This document shows, piece by piece, positions 25,708 through 34,142 of a stretch of 64,000 nt of DNA (positions are counted from its first letter, which is position 1; every line of letters starts with the position of its first letter). Source of the DNA: Pseudoalteromonas sp. MMG010 (GTDB lineage Bacteria; Pseudomonadota; Gammaproteobacteria; Enterobacterales; Alteromonadaceae). Location of the stretch: positions 1-64,000 of the forward strand of contig NZ_JAGJEG010000001.1 of assembly GCF_018100905.1 (NCBI RefSeq), in the 5' to 3' direction. Both the position numbers and the translations under genes were made by a program. The notes below the pieces were generated by a model. The model was not told the origin of the DNA, ran no database searches, and worked only from the letters and a program-made list of their open reading frames with translations.

Positions 25708-26481
25708 ATGGTGCAAGTTAAAGCTATTAAAGCATTTTCCGATAATTACATTTGGTGTTTAACTCACAATGCAGACAATCAAGCTATTGTGGTTGACCCA
25801 GGCCAAGCACAACCTGTAATTGATGAATTAACTAAAAATAATTTAACGTTAGAGGCGATTTTAATTACTCACCATCACTATGATCATACTGACGGTGTAA
25901 ATCAGCTGATTAAATTATTTCCTCAATGTAAAGTATATGGGCCTAATAACAGCCCTTTTAAAGGTATTACACACCCTTTAACAAATAACGATACCATTAC
26001 GGTGCTCAATACGACTTTTACCGTGTTAACGACTCCTGGGCATACGTTAGATCACATTTGTTACGTTAACGAGGCGATTGCATTTACTGGCGATACATTA
26101 TTTAGTGGTGGATGTGGTCGGTTATTTGAAGGCACAGCGCAACAAATGTGGCAATCATTTAACGCCCTTGCTGAACTTCAACCCACTTGCAAAGTGTATT
26201 GTACCCATGAGTACACTCAAGCTAACCTGGCCTTTGCCAAAGCAATTGAACCCAATAACGAAGCACTAAAAGCTTACAGCGCAAAGGTAGATGATTTACG
26301 TAAGCAAAATCAAATAACTTTACCTACCACTATTGCCCAAGAAATGAAAATAAACCCCTTTATGCGCAGTCAATTAGCGCATATCACTCACACCATACCC
26401 GAAGCCTTTATTCATCAAAGTGATGCTAATGAGCCCTGGGCTAATTTTGCCAGCATCAGACGCTACAAAGATAACTTTTAA
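25708..26481 (+). CDS. gloB: Hydroxyacylglutathione hydrolase (glyoxalase II)
   Basis: 257 residues from the ATG at 25708; upstream in-frame sequence overlaps the divergent gene and is unlike the family. It hydrolyses S-lactoylglutathione to lactate and glutathione, completing methylglyoxal removal. The metallo-beta-lactamase metal motif THHHYDH sits at 54-60, with TPGHTLDHICY, FTGDTLFSGGCGRLFEG and CTHEYT supplying the other ligands. Confidence 0.95.
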   Translation: MVQVKAIKAFSDNYIWCLTHNADNQAIVVDPGQAQPVIDELTKNNLTLEAILITHHHYDHTDGVNQLIKLFPQCKVYGPNNSPFKGITHPLTNNDTITVLNTTFTVLTTPGHTLDHICYVNEAIAFTGDTLFSGGCGRLFEGTAQQMWQSFNALAELQPTCKVYCTHEYTQANLAFAKAIEPNNEALKAYSAKVDDLRKQNQITLPTTIAQEMKINPFMRSQLAHITHTIPEAFIHQSDANEPWANFASIRRYKDNF

Positions 26482-26506
26482 CCAATAACCGCCTGATAAA
26501 ATACAT

Positions 26507-26532
26507 AAAAATGGGTTTAAACACCCATTTTT
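26507..26532. terminator. Bidirectional terminator between gloB and the phosphotransferase gene
   Basis: AAAAATGGGT and ACCCATTTTT form a perfect ten-base stem with a six-base loop; its right edge overlaps the stop of the convergent gene. Confidence 0.88.
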
Positions 26533-27607
26533 ATAACTGCGATAACAGGGCTTGTAGTGTGTTTTGTTTTGCTAAAATATCACGATAAAGCGCAAATTGA
26601 TTTTGTGCGCGCTGCAGGTTGTGTTGTTTATGCTTAACACTAAAGTAACTATCACCATCGAGATAATCTGTTAAAAAGCGTAAACCAATCATAAAGGTCA
26701 TCACCTTAGTACCTACCCAAAAGCTGTGCTTTTCTTGTGGTGTGATTATCCCTTTTAATGGGGCTAAATACCCTTTAGCTAAGGCTAAAAATATATCTTC
26801 TCTAATTTTTACCTTGGTTAAATTAAGTGAGTCTTCTTGCTCTGGCGAGCAAAATGTCCGTACCATATCACCAAAATCATATAGCCAATAACCCGACATA
26901 CAAGTATCTAAATCAATCACAGCGCTGGCGTTGTCAGTATGATTACAAAACAGCATGTTATTTATTTTTGTATCGTTATGGCATACACGCACAGGTAATG
27001 ACGCTTCAATTGCCTCTAATTCTGTAATTAAATTAAACTGTTCAAAGCAAAAATCAATCTCAGCTTGGCACTGAGCAACCCGATTAAATGCATTGCTATT
27101 AACTACATTTTTAAATTGCTGTGCACGCATAGCAAGATTATGAAAGTCAGGAATAACAGCGTGTAATTGTTGTGCATCAAAATCGGCCAGTGCCGCCGCA
27201 AATTGCCCAAAAGCATTAGCTGCGGTATAAGCTTGCTCTGCATTATTGACCACATCTTCGCTATAAGTATGTTCAATTAAACCTAAAGCACGCCAAGTGC
27301 CGCCATTGTGTTCTACTAAGTAGTTTTCATCACAACTAATAATATGGCGAATAATATTAAGGTTATAGTTCCCTATCGCTTTTTTAGCCGATAAATGCTG
27401 TTCAATTAAACGGGCATTTTTAACCAACGAGGTTAATGAGGGAAAGACCTGGTTATTTAATTGTTGTAGCACCAAGGCATGCTTAGGTGTTTTTAACAGC
27501 AATGTACTATTAATATGACCATTGCCTATCGGTGATATCGATGCTTGCAAAGCATCACTTAAGCCAAACTGCTTAGCTAAAATAATAGCCGTTTGTGTTG
27601 AGTTCAT
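26531..27607 (-). CDS. Aminoglycoside-phosphotransferase-fold kinase, NahK-like
   Basis: About 358 residues. Motifs: GNGHINSTLLL (nucleotide loop), FGQFAAALADFD and IPDFHNLAMRAQQF in the middle, the catalytic CHNDTKINNMLF (HxDxxxxN) and the metal-binding VIDLDTCMSGYWLYDFGD. The last two, and the FHN-R-QQF stretch, resemble N-acetylhexosamine 1-kinase, so a sugar 1-kinase is likelier than antibiotic resistance. Two starts are possible (27631 and 27607); I prefer MNSTQTAI at 27607 because the longer form adds a Lys/Arg-rich leader. No sugar pathway genes are nearby. Confidence 0.8.
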   Translation of the reverse strand: MNSTQTAIILAKQFGLSDALQASISPIGNGHINSTLLLKTPKHALVLQQLNNQVFPSLTSLVKNARLIEQHLSAKKAIGNYNLNIIRHIISCDENYLVEHNGGTWRALGLIEHTYSEDVVNNAEQAYTAANAFGQFAAALADFDAQQLHAVIPDFHNLAMRAQQFKNVVNSNAFNRVAQCQAEIDFCFEQFNLITELEAIEASLPVRVCHNDTKINNMLFCNHTDNASAVIDLDTCMSGYWLYDFGDMVRTFCSPEQEDSLNLTKVKIREDIFLALAKGYLAPLKGIITPQEKHSFWVGTKVMTFMIGLRFLTDYLDGDSYFSVKHKQHNLQRAQNQFALYRDILAKQNTLQALLSQL

Positions 27608-27688
27608 TTGTCGTCGCTTACATTTTCCCACTATAAGTGAGTTACGTTACTACTTTTCGATGGTGTTTAATCATAATTGAGTCATAAA

Positions 27689-28138
27689 CTACGCTTGTAA
27701 TTTATTTAGCCATGAATTTAACCATGGCTGGGCAACTGGTAAAGGGTCATAATCAACACTGGCATCAATTTCTAATCGACTGCCAACCGGTTTTGCTTGT
27801 AAGTCACGTAATAATTCATCAAAGCTGCGCCCTGCACCGCAAAATGTATCGCCATAGCATCTATCACCCATCGCAATAATGCCAAATGGCTTATCTGTTA
27901 ACATAGGAAAAGTGCTATTAAGTGCAAAATAAAGGCCGGCTAAATTGCTAGGAATATCTCCTTGCCCGGTCGTTGAGGTGATCACTAATATGTTTTTTGC
28001 ATTTTTTATATCATCAACGGAAGCATCCATGATCACTGTTGACTCGTGCCCCGCTTGATCAAGTTGTTTAGCGATATCGACACTCAAGCGTTCTGCGCCA
28101 CCGTTTACACTACCGACAAAAATACTAATATGAGCCAT
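27689..28138 (-). CDS. yqcA: Flavodoxin (YqcA type)
   Basis: 149 residues from the ATG at 28138, which overlaps the truC stop by one base (TAATG). FMN phosphate loop GSVNGGAERLS, then ITSTTGQGDIPSNL and MGDRCYGDTFCGAGR that wrap the isoalloxazine. As in E. coli it follows truC and yqcC. The electron acceptor is unknown. Confidence 0.9.
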   Translation of the reverse strand: MAHISIFVGSVNGGAERLSVDIAKQLDQAGHESTVIMDASVDDIKNAKNILVITSTTGQGDIPSNLAGLYFALNSTFPMLTDKPFGIIAMGDRCYGDTFCGAGRSFDELLRDLQAKPVGSRLEIDASVDYDPLPVAQPWLNSWLNKLQA

Positions 28139-28902
28139 TAATAATCCTCTTCTTGATGTGGCCACCCCAGTTGCTGACATATATTTAACATGGCAGCGCC
28201 CAGTGGCGCTTTAATTGTAATGTGTTGCTTTGTATAAGGGTGAACAAAGCTTAATTGCGTAGCAAATAACATTAAGCGTCTTAATGCAAAATGCTCTCTA
28301 AAAAATTGGTTATGTTGATTATCACCATGATTTACATCACCAATAATAGGTAACGATAAATGCTTTAAATGGCGGCGTATTTGATGTTTTCGTCCAGTTT
28401 TTGGAAAACACTCAACTAATGAGTAACGCACCGTCGGGTACTTCCCAATCGGAATAGGCAAACTAGCTTGGTGCAAACAATTAAATTGAGTTTGCGCTGA
28501 TTGCGCTGCTTTATTCTGATCAGCAAATTTGTCGGCTATTTTATCGAGCTCTTCTTTAAGTGGTTTATCTAAAAATACCGACTCAGGCGCAAACCCTCTC
28601 ACTAATGCTAAATACCGTTTGCTAATCGTTCCATCAATAAATAATTGGTTCATGTCGCGGGCTGCTTCAGAGCTTAAAGCAAATAATAGTACCCCAGATG
28701 TTGGCCTATCGAGCCGATGAACTGGAAACACATGTTGCCCTAGCTGGTCGCGCAACATTTGCATAGCAAATTGCGTTTCGTGTTTATCTAAAAATGAGCG
28801 ATGCACTAATAACCCCGACGGTTTATCAATGGCTACATAGTTTTCATCTTGAAATAAGATGTTTAGTTCACCGTACTCAATAGCCACTGGGCGCTCAGTC
28901 AT
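28138..28902 (-). CDS. truC: tRNA pseudouridine(65) synthase
   Basis: 254 residues from the ATG at 28902, which has AGGTGA five bases upstream; GTG and ATG codons just before it are alternatives. It isomerises U65 in the T-stem of some tRNAs. The RluA-family catalytic Asp is in PVHRLDRPTSGVLLFA (Asp65); TGRKHQIRRHLKHLSLPIIGD is the second signature. The start overlaps the end of yqcC by eight bases. Confidence 0.93.
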   Translation of the reverse strand: MTERPVAIEYGELNILFQDENYVAIDKPSGLLVHRSFLDKHETQFAMQMLRDQLGQHVFPVHRLDRPTSGVLLFALSSEAARDMNQLFIDGTISKRYLALVRGFAPESVFLDKPLKEELDKIADKFADQNKAAQSAQTQFNCLHQASLPIPIGKYPTVRYSLVECFPKTGRKHQIRRHLKHLSLPIIGDVNHGDNQHNQFFREHFALRRLMLFATQLSFVHPYTKQHITIKAPLGAAMLNICQQLGWPHQEEDY

Positions 28903-29215
28903 TTTCATCACCTAACAATGTATCTAATTGGTTTAAAACATCAATAATATCAGCACTGCCCGGTTGATTTGCCAACATCATTTGCGCCATTGGCGCAATC
29001 GCAAAGTTGCGAGGTAAAGGCTGCTTTTGATCAATTATATATTGTATTTTTTCTATAAAAACAAACTGCAACCACTGCTCAAATGCCATCGTATCATGAC
29101 AAAATGGGACATTCGATTGTAATGCACATGGTGATATTGGCGAAGTTTGCCAAAGTTTATGCTGCTGTAAAAGCGAGGTTAATCGTACAATATAAGCGTG
29201 AGTTTGTTGATGCAT
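28895..29215 (-). CDS. yqcC: YqcC family protein (DUF446)
   Basis: 106 residues from the ATG at 29215. Family features: a helical N-terminal part, then FEQWLQFVFIEKIQYIIDQK and PRNFAIAPMAQ. First gene of yqcC-truC-yqcA. Function unknown. The frame runs further upstream but MHQQTHAY is a better start. Confidence 0.88.
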   Translation of the reverse strand: MHQQTHAYIVRLTSLLQQHKLWQTSPISPCALQSNVPFCHDTMAFEQWLQFVFIEKIQYIIDQKQPLPRNFAIAPMAQMMLANQPGSADIIDVLNQLDTLLGDEND

Positions 29216-29319
29216 AACCGGTCTCAAAAAAATAATTAGCGCAATTATACCCTGTTCCCTCAATGCCTGCTATGGCGTATAATTAACATAATTTTGCAGT
29301 AAAAACAGTTGAGAACACA

Positions 29320-30348
29320 ATGAGTGAGCAAATAGCCACACTAGGGCAACTTTTAGATGGTGCGGGTACGCAATGGCGCGCTTTCGATATTGGAAGACAC
29401 ATCACTAAATTAGATAAAAAACAATTTTTAGCGATTGAGCAAACGCAAATACCTTACCCTTATCCGCTGTCAGGCCATGCGTGGTTAGCCATTCAATTTT
29501 GGGATGCTAAAGCCAGTAAAGAACCTTATGTCTGGTTTTTAAAGTTTCCAGTTGATGAGCAAAGTAAATTGGTCAGTGCAACGCGCGATCATTTCGCTAA
29601 TATGGTTATTGAAGCCCTCGGGAGTGAAATAACCGGTGAGCAAGCCGATGGTAAATTAGATAATAATCCATATGTTTTTACCCCAAACGCCAATAAGCTC
29701 GCTGCTTTTAATGCCCAATTAAAGGTTTTGTTAAAACAACCCGCCTCACAGCATTATGAACATACACAACTTTATTTTACTGGAAAAATAGGCTTAGAGT
29801 GCTGGCAGCATGTTGCTCTACAAGGCCTAGCTGATTTTGCCATGCGATTAGAGCACGATAATAACTTAGCAATGTTGAACCAAGCATGGCCTCATTTACC
29901 GGTTGAGGTATTAACACCATTGAGCGCGATGCTTGAACATGTTGAGATCCCAACCTCATTAAGTGAGCAACTTTTTAACTACGCTCAACACGGTATTAAA
30001 AACAACGATGCGATTGCAACCACTGCCGCACTGCGTGCAATGTCTAAAGCACAAGCGCAAGGATTAACTGCACAATTAGTTGATGATATTTTAAGGTCAG
30101 AATTAGCATTAAATTCTGATCTACTTTTAACCATTGCAGGGCGCTGTTTTAATCAATTAGAAAACCCCGAACGTTTGCACAGCTTTATGGAATGTTGTGC
30201 ACAACATAAAGAAATTGATGAACTTTTTGTTAGTATTTTTGCTGATTTAGTTGCAATTCCTACAATCCGCCCACATTTATTAGCTTTATTACGTAAAGAA
30301 AACCGCAGCGAAGCACTTGCTCGGTCAATTGGAAGGTTATTTTCTTAA
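29320..30348 (+). CDS. DUF3549 family protein
   Basis: 342 residues. N-terminal motifs TLGQLLDGAGTQWRAFDIGR and IPYPYPLSGHAWLAIQFWD are those of DUF3549, a soluble gammaproteobacterial family of unknown role; the C-terminal half is all helical, like HEAT repeats. It is followed without a gap by a DUF3301 gene, a pairing that recurs in related genomes. Confidence 0.82.
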   Translation: MSEQIATLGQLLDGAGTQWRAFDIGRHITKLDKKQFLAIEQTQIPYPYPLSGHAWLAIQFWDAKASKEPYVWFLKFPVDEQSKLVSATRDHFANMVIEALGSEITGEQADGKLDNNPYVFTPNANKLAAFNAQLKVLLKQPASQHYEHTQLYFTGKIGLECWQHVALQGLADFAMRLEHDNNLAMLNQAWPHLPVEVLTPLSAMLEHVEIPTSLSEQLFNYAQHGIKNNDAIATTAALRAMSKAQAQGLTAQLVDDILRSELALNSDLLLTIAGRCFNQLENPERLHSFMECCAQHKEIDELFVSIFADLVAIPTIRPHLLALLRKENRSEALARSIGRLFS

Positions 30349-30648
30349 ATGGCAAGTTTATGGACATTTATACTCATTGGCAGTGTAATTTATTTATTTT
30401 GGCTGAACCGAAAAATAGCTGAAGCTGCAAATGTACACGCTAAACGTCAAAGTGAGCAGTTACAAGTGCAATTAATGAGTGTGGCTTGTTCTAAACGTCG
30501 ATTTGGATTTTTAAAAAATAGTAAACCGGGTATTAAAAGCGAGTTTATATTTGAGTTCTCTAGTGATGGCGAAAACGCTTATCAGGGAGTGTTAATTATG
30601 GAAAATGAATATTTAAAAAGTGTGGTTGTGCCCCCCCACAAAATATAA
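30349..30648 (+). CDS. DUF3301 family membrane protein
   Basis: 99 residues with one N-terminal transmembrane helix (about 4-20) and a cytoplasmic domain containing RFGFLKNSKPGIKSEFIFEF. It begins directly after the DUF3549 stop. Typical DUF3301 length; function unknown. Confidence 0.82.
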   Translation: MASLWTFILIGSVIYLFWLNRKIAEAANVHAKRQSEQLQVQLMSVACSKRRFGFLKNSKPGIKSEFIFEFSSDGENAYQGVLIMENEYLKSVVVPPHKI

Positions 30649-30699
30649 GTCTGTATTTTTGCTAGTTAAAAAACGACATAATTATATTTTTATACTGCA

Positions 30700-30731
30700 C
30701 AAAAAACTAAGGCGTAACTTATAGTTACGCC
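30700..30731 (-). terminator. Terminator of the CsrB-type RNA
   Basis: GGCGTAACT (30711-30719) pairs with AGTTACGCC (30723-30731) around a three-base loop, followed on the minus strand by TTAGTTTTTT. Confidence 0.92.
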
Positions 30732-31097
30732 CCAATTGGACTGCATCCATTGCTAATAAATCCTTTTACTCTTCCCTTTTATCATCCATTGAACGAGTTC
30801 AAACTTGAAACCCTCACATCGCCACCTTGCGATATCCTTTAAACCACCCTGGCTATTCCTGCGTAAACTAACGCTCCACTACATCCTGTAGCATCGTCCT
30901 TGGTTATTATTCCTTTTAGTAGCTCCAAGCTACTTATGTGCTCCATGCACTTCCTTATCTTTCCTTGTATCCTTTTTAACTTGTCCTTTTTGCTTCCTGC
31001 GAGCTTCTTGCTATGTGCCTATTCCATAATCCTTGGCAGTAACTCATCCTTTGAGCCATGTCGTCTTGACAAGGTAAAGTTTAAAGCAAAAGCGTAG
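30701..31097 (-). ncRNA. csrB: CsrB-type regulatory RNA
   Basis: About 400 bases without a credible gene on either strand. Read on the minus strand there are 20 GGA motifs, many as AGGA or in small hairpins such as AGCTTGGAGCT, CTACAGGATGTAG, GTGCATGGAGCAC and ATCGCAAGGTGGCGAT, which is the hallmark of RNAs that sequester CsrA. It ends in a clear rho-independent terminator (stem 30711-30731, then a U-run) and starts a few bases after a TACTAT -10. It lies between the yqcA-truC-yqcC and syd/queF blocks, matching the location of csrB near syd in E. coli. Ends are estimates. Confidence 0.88.
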
Positions 31098-31102
31098 AGA
31101 GG

Positions 31103-31108
31103 ATAGTA
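31103..31108 (-). promoter_or_regulatory. -10 element of the CsrB-type RNA
   Basis: TACTAT on the minus strand, with transcription expected near 31097. No convincing -35 is present, consistent with an activator-dependent promoter. Confidence 0.5.
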
Positions 31109-31228
31109 CTGAAAAAAAACATACAAACAGTCACAAAATGTTAAAAAACGTTAACTACATTTGAAACAATAGGTTAGATTAAATATGGTTACCTTTAACT
31201 GGCAAATTACTATAAACACCTACACCAA

Positions 31229-31246
31229 TGTAAGAGATATCTCACG
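31229..31246 (-). promoter_or_regulatory. GacA/UvrY-type upstream activating site
   Basis: TGTAAGAGATATCTCACG fits the TGTAAG-N6-CTTACA dyad recognised by GacA/UvrY/VarA, with two differences in the right half. It is centred about 140 bases upstream of the predicted start of the CsrB-type RNA. Confidence 0.65.
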
Positions 31247-31299
31247 GTCAATTGTCCGTTTTGATACTGAAAATTAATGTATTTCATCTTAATTTTTTG

Positions 31300-31938
31300 T
31301 CACTTTACCGATTTAAACAACAATTGCCCTGATACATGATTAAATTCGAGCTTTTTAATATACTCAAATCCTTCACTCGCAAAAAAAGCGTTGTGTTCGT
31401 GACGTGTTACAAAAACGGCAAAACCAGATGATGTTGGATTTGTGTTTAGTAAATCATCGAGTGCTTGTAAAAGCGCACGCCCATAACCTTGACCTTGAAA
31501 ATGTGGGTCAACTGCGATGAATGCTAAGTAATAATAATTACCAAAACGATTCAGTTCGTCTCTAATGGTTTTTTCTTTTTTTATTAATTGATTGGTTTGT
31601 ATGTAACCGGCGCTGAGCATTAACTTTAAACGCCAATGCCAAAAACGCTCTGCTTGTAACTCACTATTTGCAGAAAACAGACACGTTACAGCCTTTAACC
31701 TTTCATTATTATACAAACCAATTAGCGGCTGCTTTTCTTGCCAAAAACTATTTAACTCTTCACGAATTAACGAGCGTAGTTTTTTTTCATAATTTTTGGC
31801 CGTATCTGGCTGGTAATTGAAAAGTGTCTGTAAAATAGGATCATCATGATAAGCCTGATAAATAAGGCTTGCTGCGATGCTAATATCTTCAGCAGTTAAA
31901 TTTTTTACATGTAATTGTTCCACTTTTTTATCTATCAT
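31300..31938 (-). CDS. GNAT family N-acetyltransferase
   Basis: 212 residues. The acetyl-CoA loop is in YLAFIAVDPHFQGQGYGRALLQAL (Q-x-x-G-x-G/A type), followed by VFVTRHEHNAFFASEGFEY near the C-terminus. It is at the upper size for a single GNAT domain and resembles the small acetyltransferases that act on amines of unknown substrates. AAGGAAG precedes the ATG. Transcribed alone. Confidence 0.88.
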   Translation of the reverse strand: MIDKKVEQLHVKNLTAEDISIAASLIYQAYHDDPILQTLFNYQPDTAKNYEKKLRSLIREELNSFWQEKQPLIGLYNNERLKAVTCLFSANSELQAERFWHWRLKLMLSAGYIQTNQLIKKEKTIRDELNRFGNYYYLAFIAVDPHFQGQGYGRALLQALDDLLNTNPTSSGFAVFVTRHEHNAFFASEGFEYIKKLEFNHVSGQLLFKSVK

Positions 31939-32119
31939 GGCACTTCCTTTAACAGAGGGTCATAGGGATTACTCAATTAAAACTTTCACGTCGTAAGTAG
32001 CCTACTTACTATATACCGCTGTTCACAAAATGTATAATTTAGCTAATTCAGCGCCAGTTAAAGTAAATTCAATTAGTGTTATTCATAGAATTAACGTAAT
32101 TCAACATAGGAGTCACACC

Positions 32120-32356
32120 ATGGATTTGACCCAGAACAACATCAATACATTATTTGCACAACTTGGTCTTGCAAGCTCAGATGCACAAATAGATGAATTT
32201 ATCGCCACTCATAAGATCCAAGATACGACCTTGTTACAAGATGCTCCTTTTTGGGACGAAGCTCAAAAACACTTTTTAACTGAGTCTCTTAACGAAGATG
32301 GCGCATGGAGTGAAGTGGTTGATGAGCTTGATGTTAGGTTACGCCAAGGTAAATAA
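32120..32356 (+). CDS. DUF2789 family protein
   Basis: 78 residues from the ATG at 32120, with TAGGAG eight bases upstream; the upstream in-frame stretch lacks a ribosome-binding site and is unlike the family. The motif NINTLFAQLGLASSDAQID and the acidic AFWDEAQ-like middle fit DUF2789. Function unknown. A strong terminator follows. Confidence 0.82.
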   Translation: MDLTQNNINTLFAQLGLASSDAQIDEFIATHKIQDTTLLQDAPFWDEAQKHFLTESLNEDGAWSEVVDELDVRLRQGK

Positions 32357-32401
32357 ACATATTTAATGTGCCCTTCTAAATTTATTGATATTATATCCCA
32401 C

Positions 32402-32432
32402 ACGCACCATGTACATGGTGCGTTTTATTTTT
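32402..32432 (+). terminator. Terminator after the DUF2789 gene
   Basis: ACGCACCATG and CATGGTGCGT form a ten-base stem with a two-base loop, followed by TTTATTTTTT. Confidence 0.92.
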
Positions 32433-32450
32433 TAAAGAGTTAACAATCTA

Positions 32451-32717
32451 ATGAATTCAATCGTTTTCGATGCAATAAAAACCCTTCTTGATGAAGGAAA
32501 AACACCTACCGTCGCATTAACCAAAAGTCGCTTAGCACAAAACGTGCCTATGCCAGTGATTATTGCAGCGGTTAGTCAGTATAAAAATAACCCAGATTCA
32601 ATTCATAATTTTGTAAAAAACCCACATAGCGAAACAACGCCCCCCGTCACTGACTCTCAACTAGGCAGAATAGAGCAAAAGTTAGACCGCTTACTCACAC
32701 TACTTGAAAGTAAATAA
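32451..32717 (+). CDS. Small hypothetical protein
   Basis: 88 residues. N-terminal half (IKTLLDEGKTPTVALTKSRL) looks like a small helical DNA-binding-type fold; the C-terminal end (SQLGRIEQKLDRLLTLLESK) is an amphipathic helix suited to forming a coiled coil. A Pro/Thr linker joins them. I do not recognise a family. It is 13 bases before the DUF2310 gene, so they are probably co-transcribed. AAAGAG lies ten bases before the ATG. Confidence 0.7.
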   Translation: MNSIVFDAIKTLLDEGKTPTVALTKSRLAQNVPMPVIIAAVSQYKNNPDSIHNFVKNPHSETTPPVTDSQLGRIEQKLDRLLTLLESK

Positions 32718-32730
32718 CTAGAGAAAATAA

Positions 32731-33504
32731 ATGTTTGTCGTTGATCTGACTTTTGATTGCTACCAAGATACAACGTTATCGCAAGCTGAGCTTGCGATAA
32801 ATCGTGTTGTTAATGCCCTGCGCTTTAATGGGCAAATAATGGGTGAAGAATTCCCTACTGTGTTAAAAGATGGCTTTTTTATTACACGAGTAATGTGTCC
32901 TACAGAAGATGCCATGCATCCGTTAAATAATAGCCCGTTTGTAAAGCACAGTATTGAATTACTCCATAGCGCGGGTTTACTTGCGCCGAAAGTAAAAATT
33001 GTCGGTCAAGACATTCATTCAAATGGCGCTGATCGCTGTGAAAGCCCTTCTAGCTATATTTTGTATACAACCTATGTACATACTTGCAGCCCATTGTATT
33101 GCGGCGATGATTTTTTACCCGTACCGTTATTTAACATTCCAGCGATTGCCAATGGTGACTATAAAACCTTAATAAAATGGCAAGAAGATTGGCAAGCATG
33201 TGACCAAATCCAAATTAATGGCGCTACACGTTGTGAATTTCCAGCCCTTGAAGAGATATCAAGTACACAAAGTGACTTATATCGTCGTGGAAAAGACATT
33301 ACTAAACGCATTAGTTTTTTAACCAAGAAACCGGTGTACTATTACTTATACCGTGTAGGTGGCACTGATAAAGCGTCTGAACTTGAGCGAAAATGCCCCA
33401 GTTGTGATGGTGAATGGAAATTACCTGAGCCTTGGTTTGGGCTATTCGATTTTAGATGTGAACCTTGTAGCTTGGTATCAAATGTGTCGTGGGATTTTCA
33501 ATAA
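32731..33504 (+). CDS. DUF2310 Zn-ribbon protein
   Basis: 257 residues. The C-terminus carries a zinc ribbon: CPSCDGEW and, about 20 residues later, CEPCSLV. The family (COG5595) is annotated as possibly nucleic-acid binding, without a proven function. The N-terminal 200 residues include ADRCESPSSYILYTTYVHTCSPLYCGD with several further cysteines. A hairpin covers its stop codon. Confidence 0.75.
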   Translation: MFVVDLTFDCYQDTTLSQAELAINRVVNALRFNGQIMGEEFPTVLKDGFFITRVMCPTEDAMHPLNNSPFVKHSIELLHSAGLLAPKVKIVGQDIHSNGADRCESPSSYILYTTYVHTCSPLYCGDDFLPVPLFNIPAIANGDYKTLIKWQEDWQACDQIQINGATRCEFPALEEISSTQSDLYRRGKDITKRISFLTKKPVYYYLYRVGGTDKASELERKCPSCDGEWKLPEPWFGLFDFRCEPCSLVSNVSWDFQ

Positions 33505-33535
33505 ATCCCACAGTGCTAGAACAAGTAGTTCTAGC
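33490..33535. terminator. Two adjacent hairpins between DUF2310 gene and syd
   Basis: GTGGGATTT/AAATCCCAC (33490-33512) spans the DUF2310 stop codon; GCTAGAAC/GTTCTAGC (33515-33535) follows at once. Both stems are perfect, but neither is trailed by a U-run, so termination is a guess. Confidence 0.5.
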
Positions 33536-33543
33536 GCGTTATG

Positions 33544-34083
33544 TCATAGTTTAAGTTGGCTTAAAAAAGAATTCATGTCTGGTGCCAAAACATGATGTGT
33601 TTTTTTGCCAACAAATTCTAAGCACACTTCACCCGTATGTACTAATACACTCACCAGTAAATCTTCTTGTTCAGTTAATCCAATAAACACGGTTTCGGGC
33701 TGCTTAAGCTTTTGTTTCATTAAAATATGGCCTGTAATATTTTGTTGTAACAACTCAAAATCATCACTATTCCATGTTTGTAAAAGCTCAATATCATGCC
33801 CTTCGATACTTGCAAAAATATTACCACCATACACACTGCCGTAAAATTCACTTAATGTCTTAGGAAAGCTCAGTGATAACGCATTAGCTAAATTATCTAA
33901 TGTACCGGTTGGGTTTTGAGTAACAGCTTGCCATTGAATATAACCTTGGCTATCAACGGGGGCTATTTCACAATCGCTTGGCCATTGCGCGTCGTGTAAA
34001 ATAACAGGTAACTGACCCGTATTTTGTTGTACTTTTTGGCTATAGTCGCGATGTAATTGTTCTAGCTGCAATTTAACTGACAT
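33544..34083 (-). CDS. syd: SecY-interacting protein Syd
   Basis: 179 residues from the ATG at 34083 (E. coli Syd has 181). Motifs VKLQLEQLHRDYSQKVQ, WPSDCEIAPVDSQGYIQWQ and FPKTLSEFYGSVYGGNI are typical. Syd sits on the cytoplasmic side of the membrane and monitors SecY. It diverges from queF, as in E. coli. Confidence 0.94.
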   Translation of the reverse strand: MSVKLQLEQLHRDYSQKVQQNTGQLPVILHDAQWPSDCEIAPVDSQGYIQWQAVTQNPTGTLDNLANALSLSFPKTLSEFYGSVYGGNIFASIEGHDIELLQTWNSDDFELLQQNITGHILMKQKLKQPETVFIGLTEQEDLLVSVLVHTGEVCLEFVGKKTHHVLAPDMNSFLSQLKL

Positions 34084-34142
34084 ACTGTGAAACTCGTTTA
34101 AATTAGATATAATAGCGTTATTGTAACTACTTAAGAGCAAAC

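Noticed and set aside
30900..31097. 65-codon plus-strand open frame
   Set aside because: It lies antisense to the CsrB-type RNA, has no ribosome-binding site and no family resemblance.
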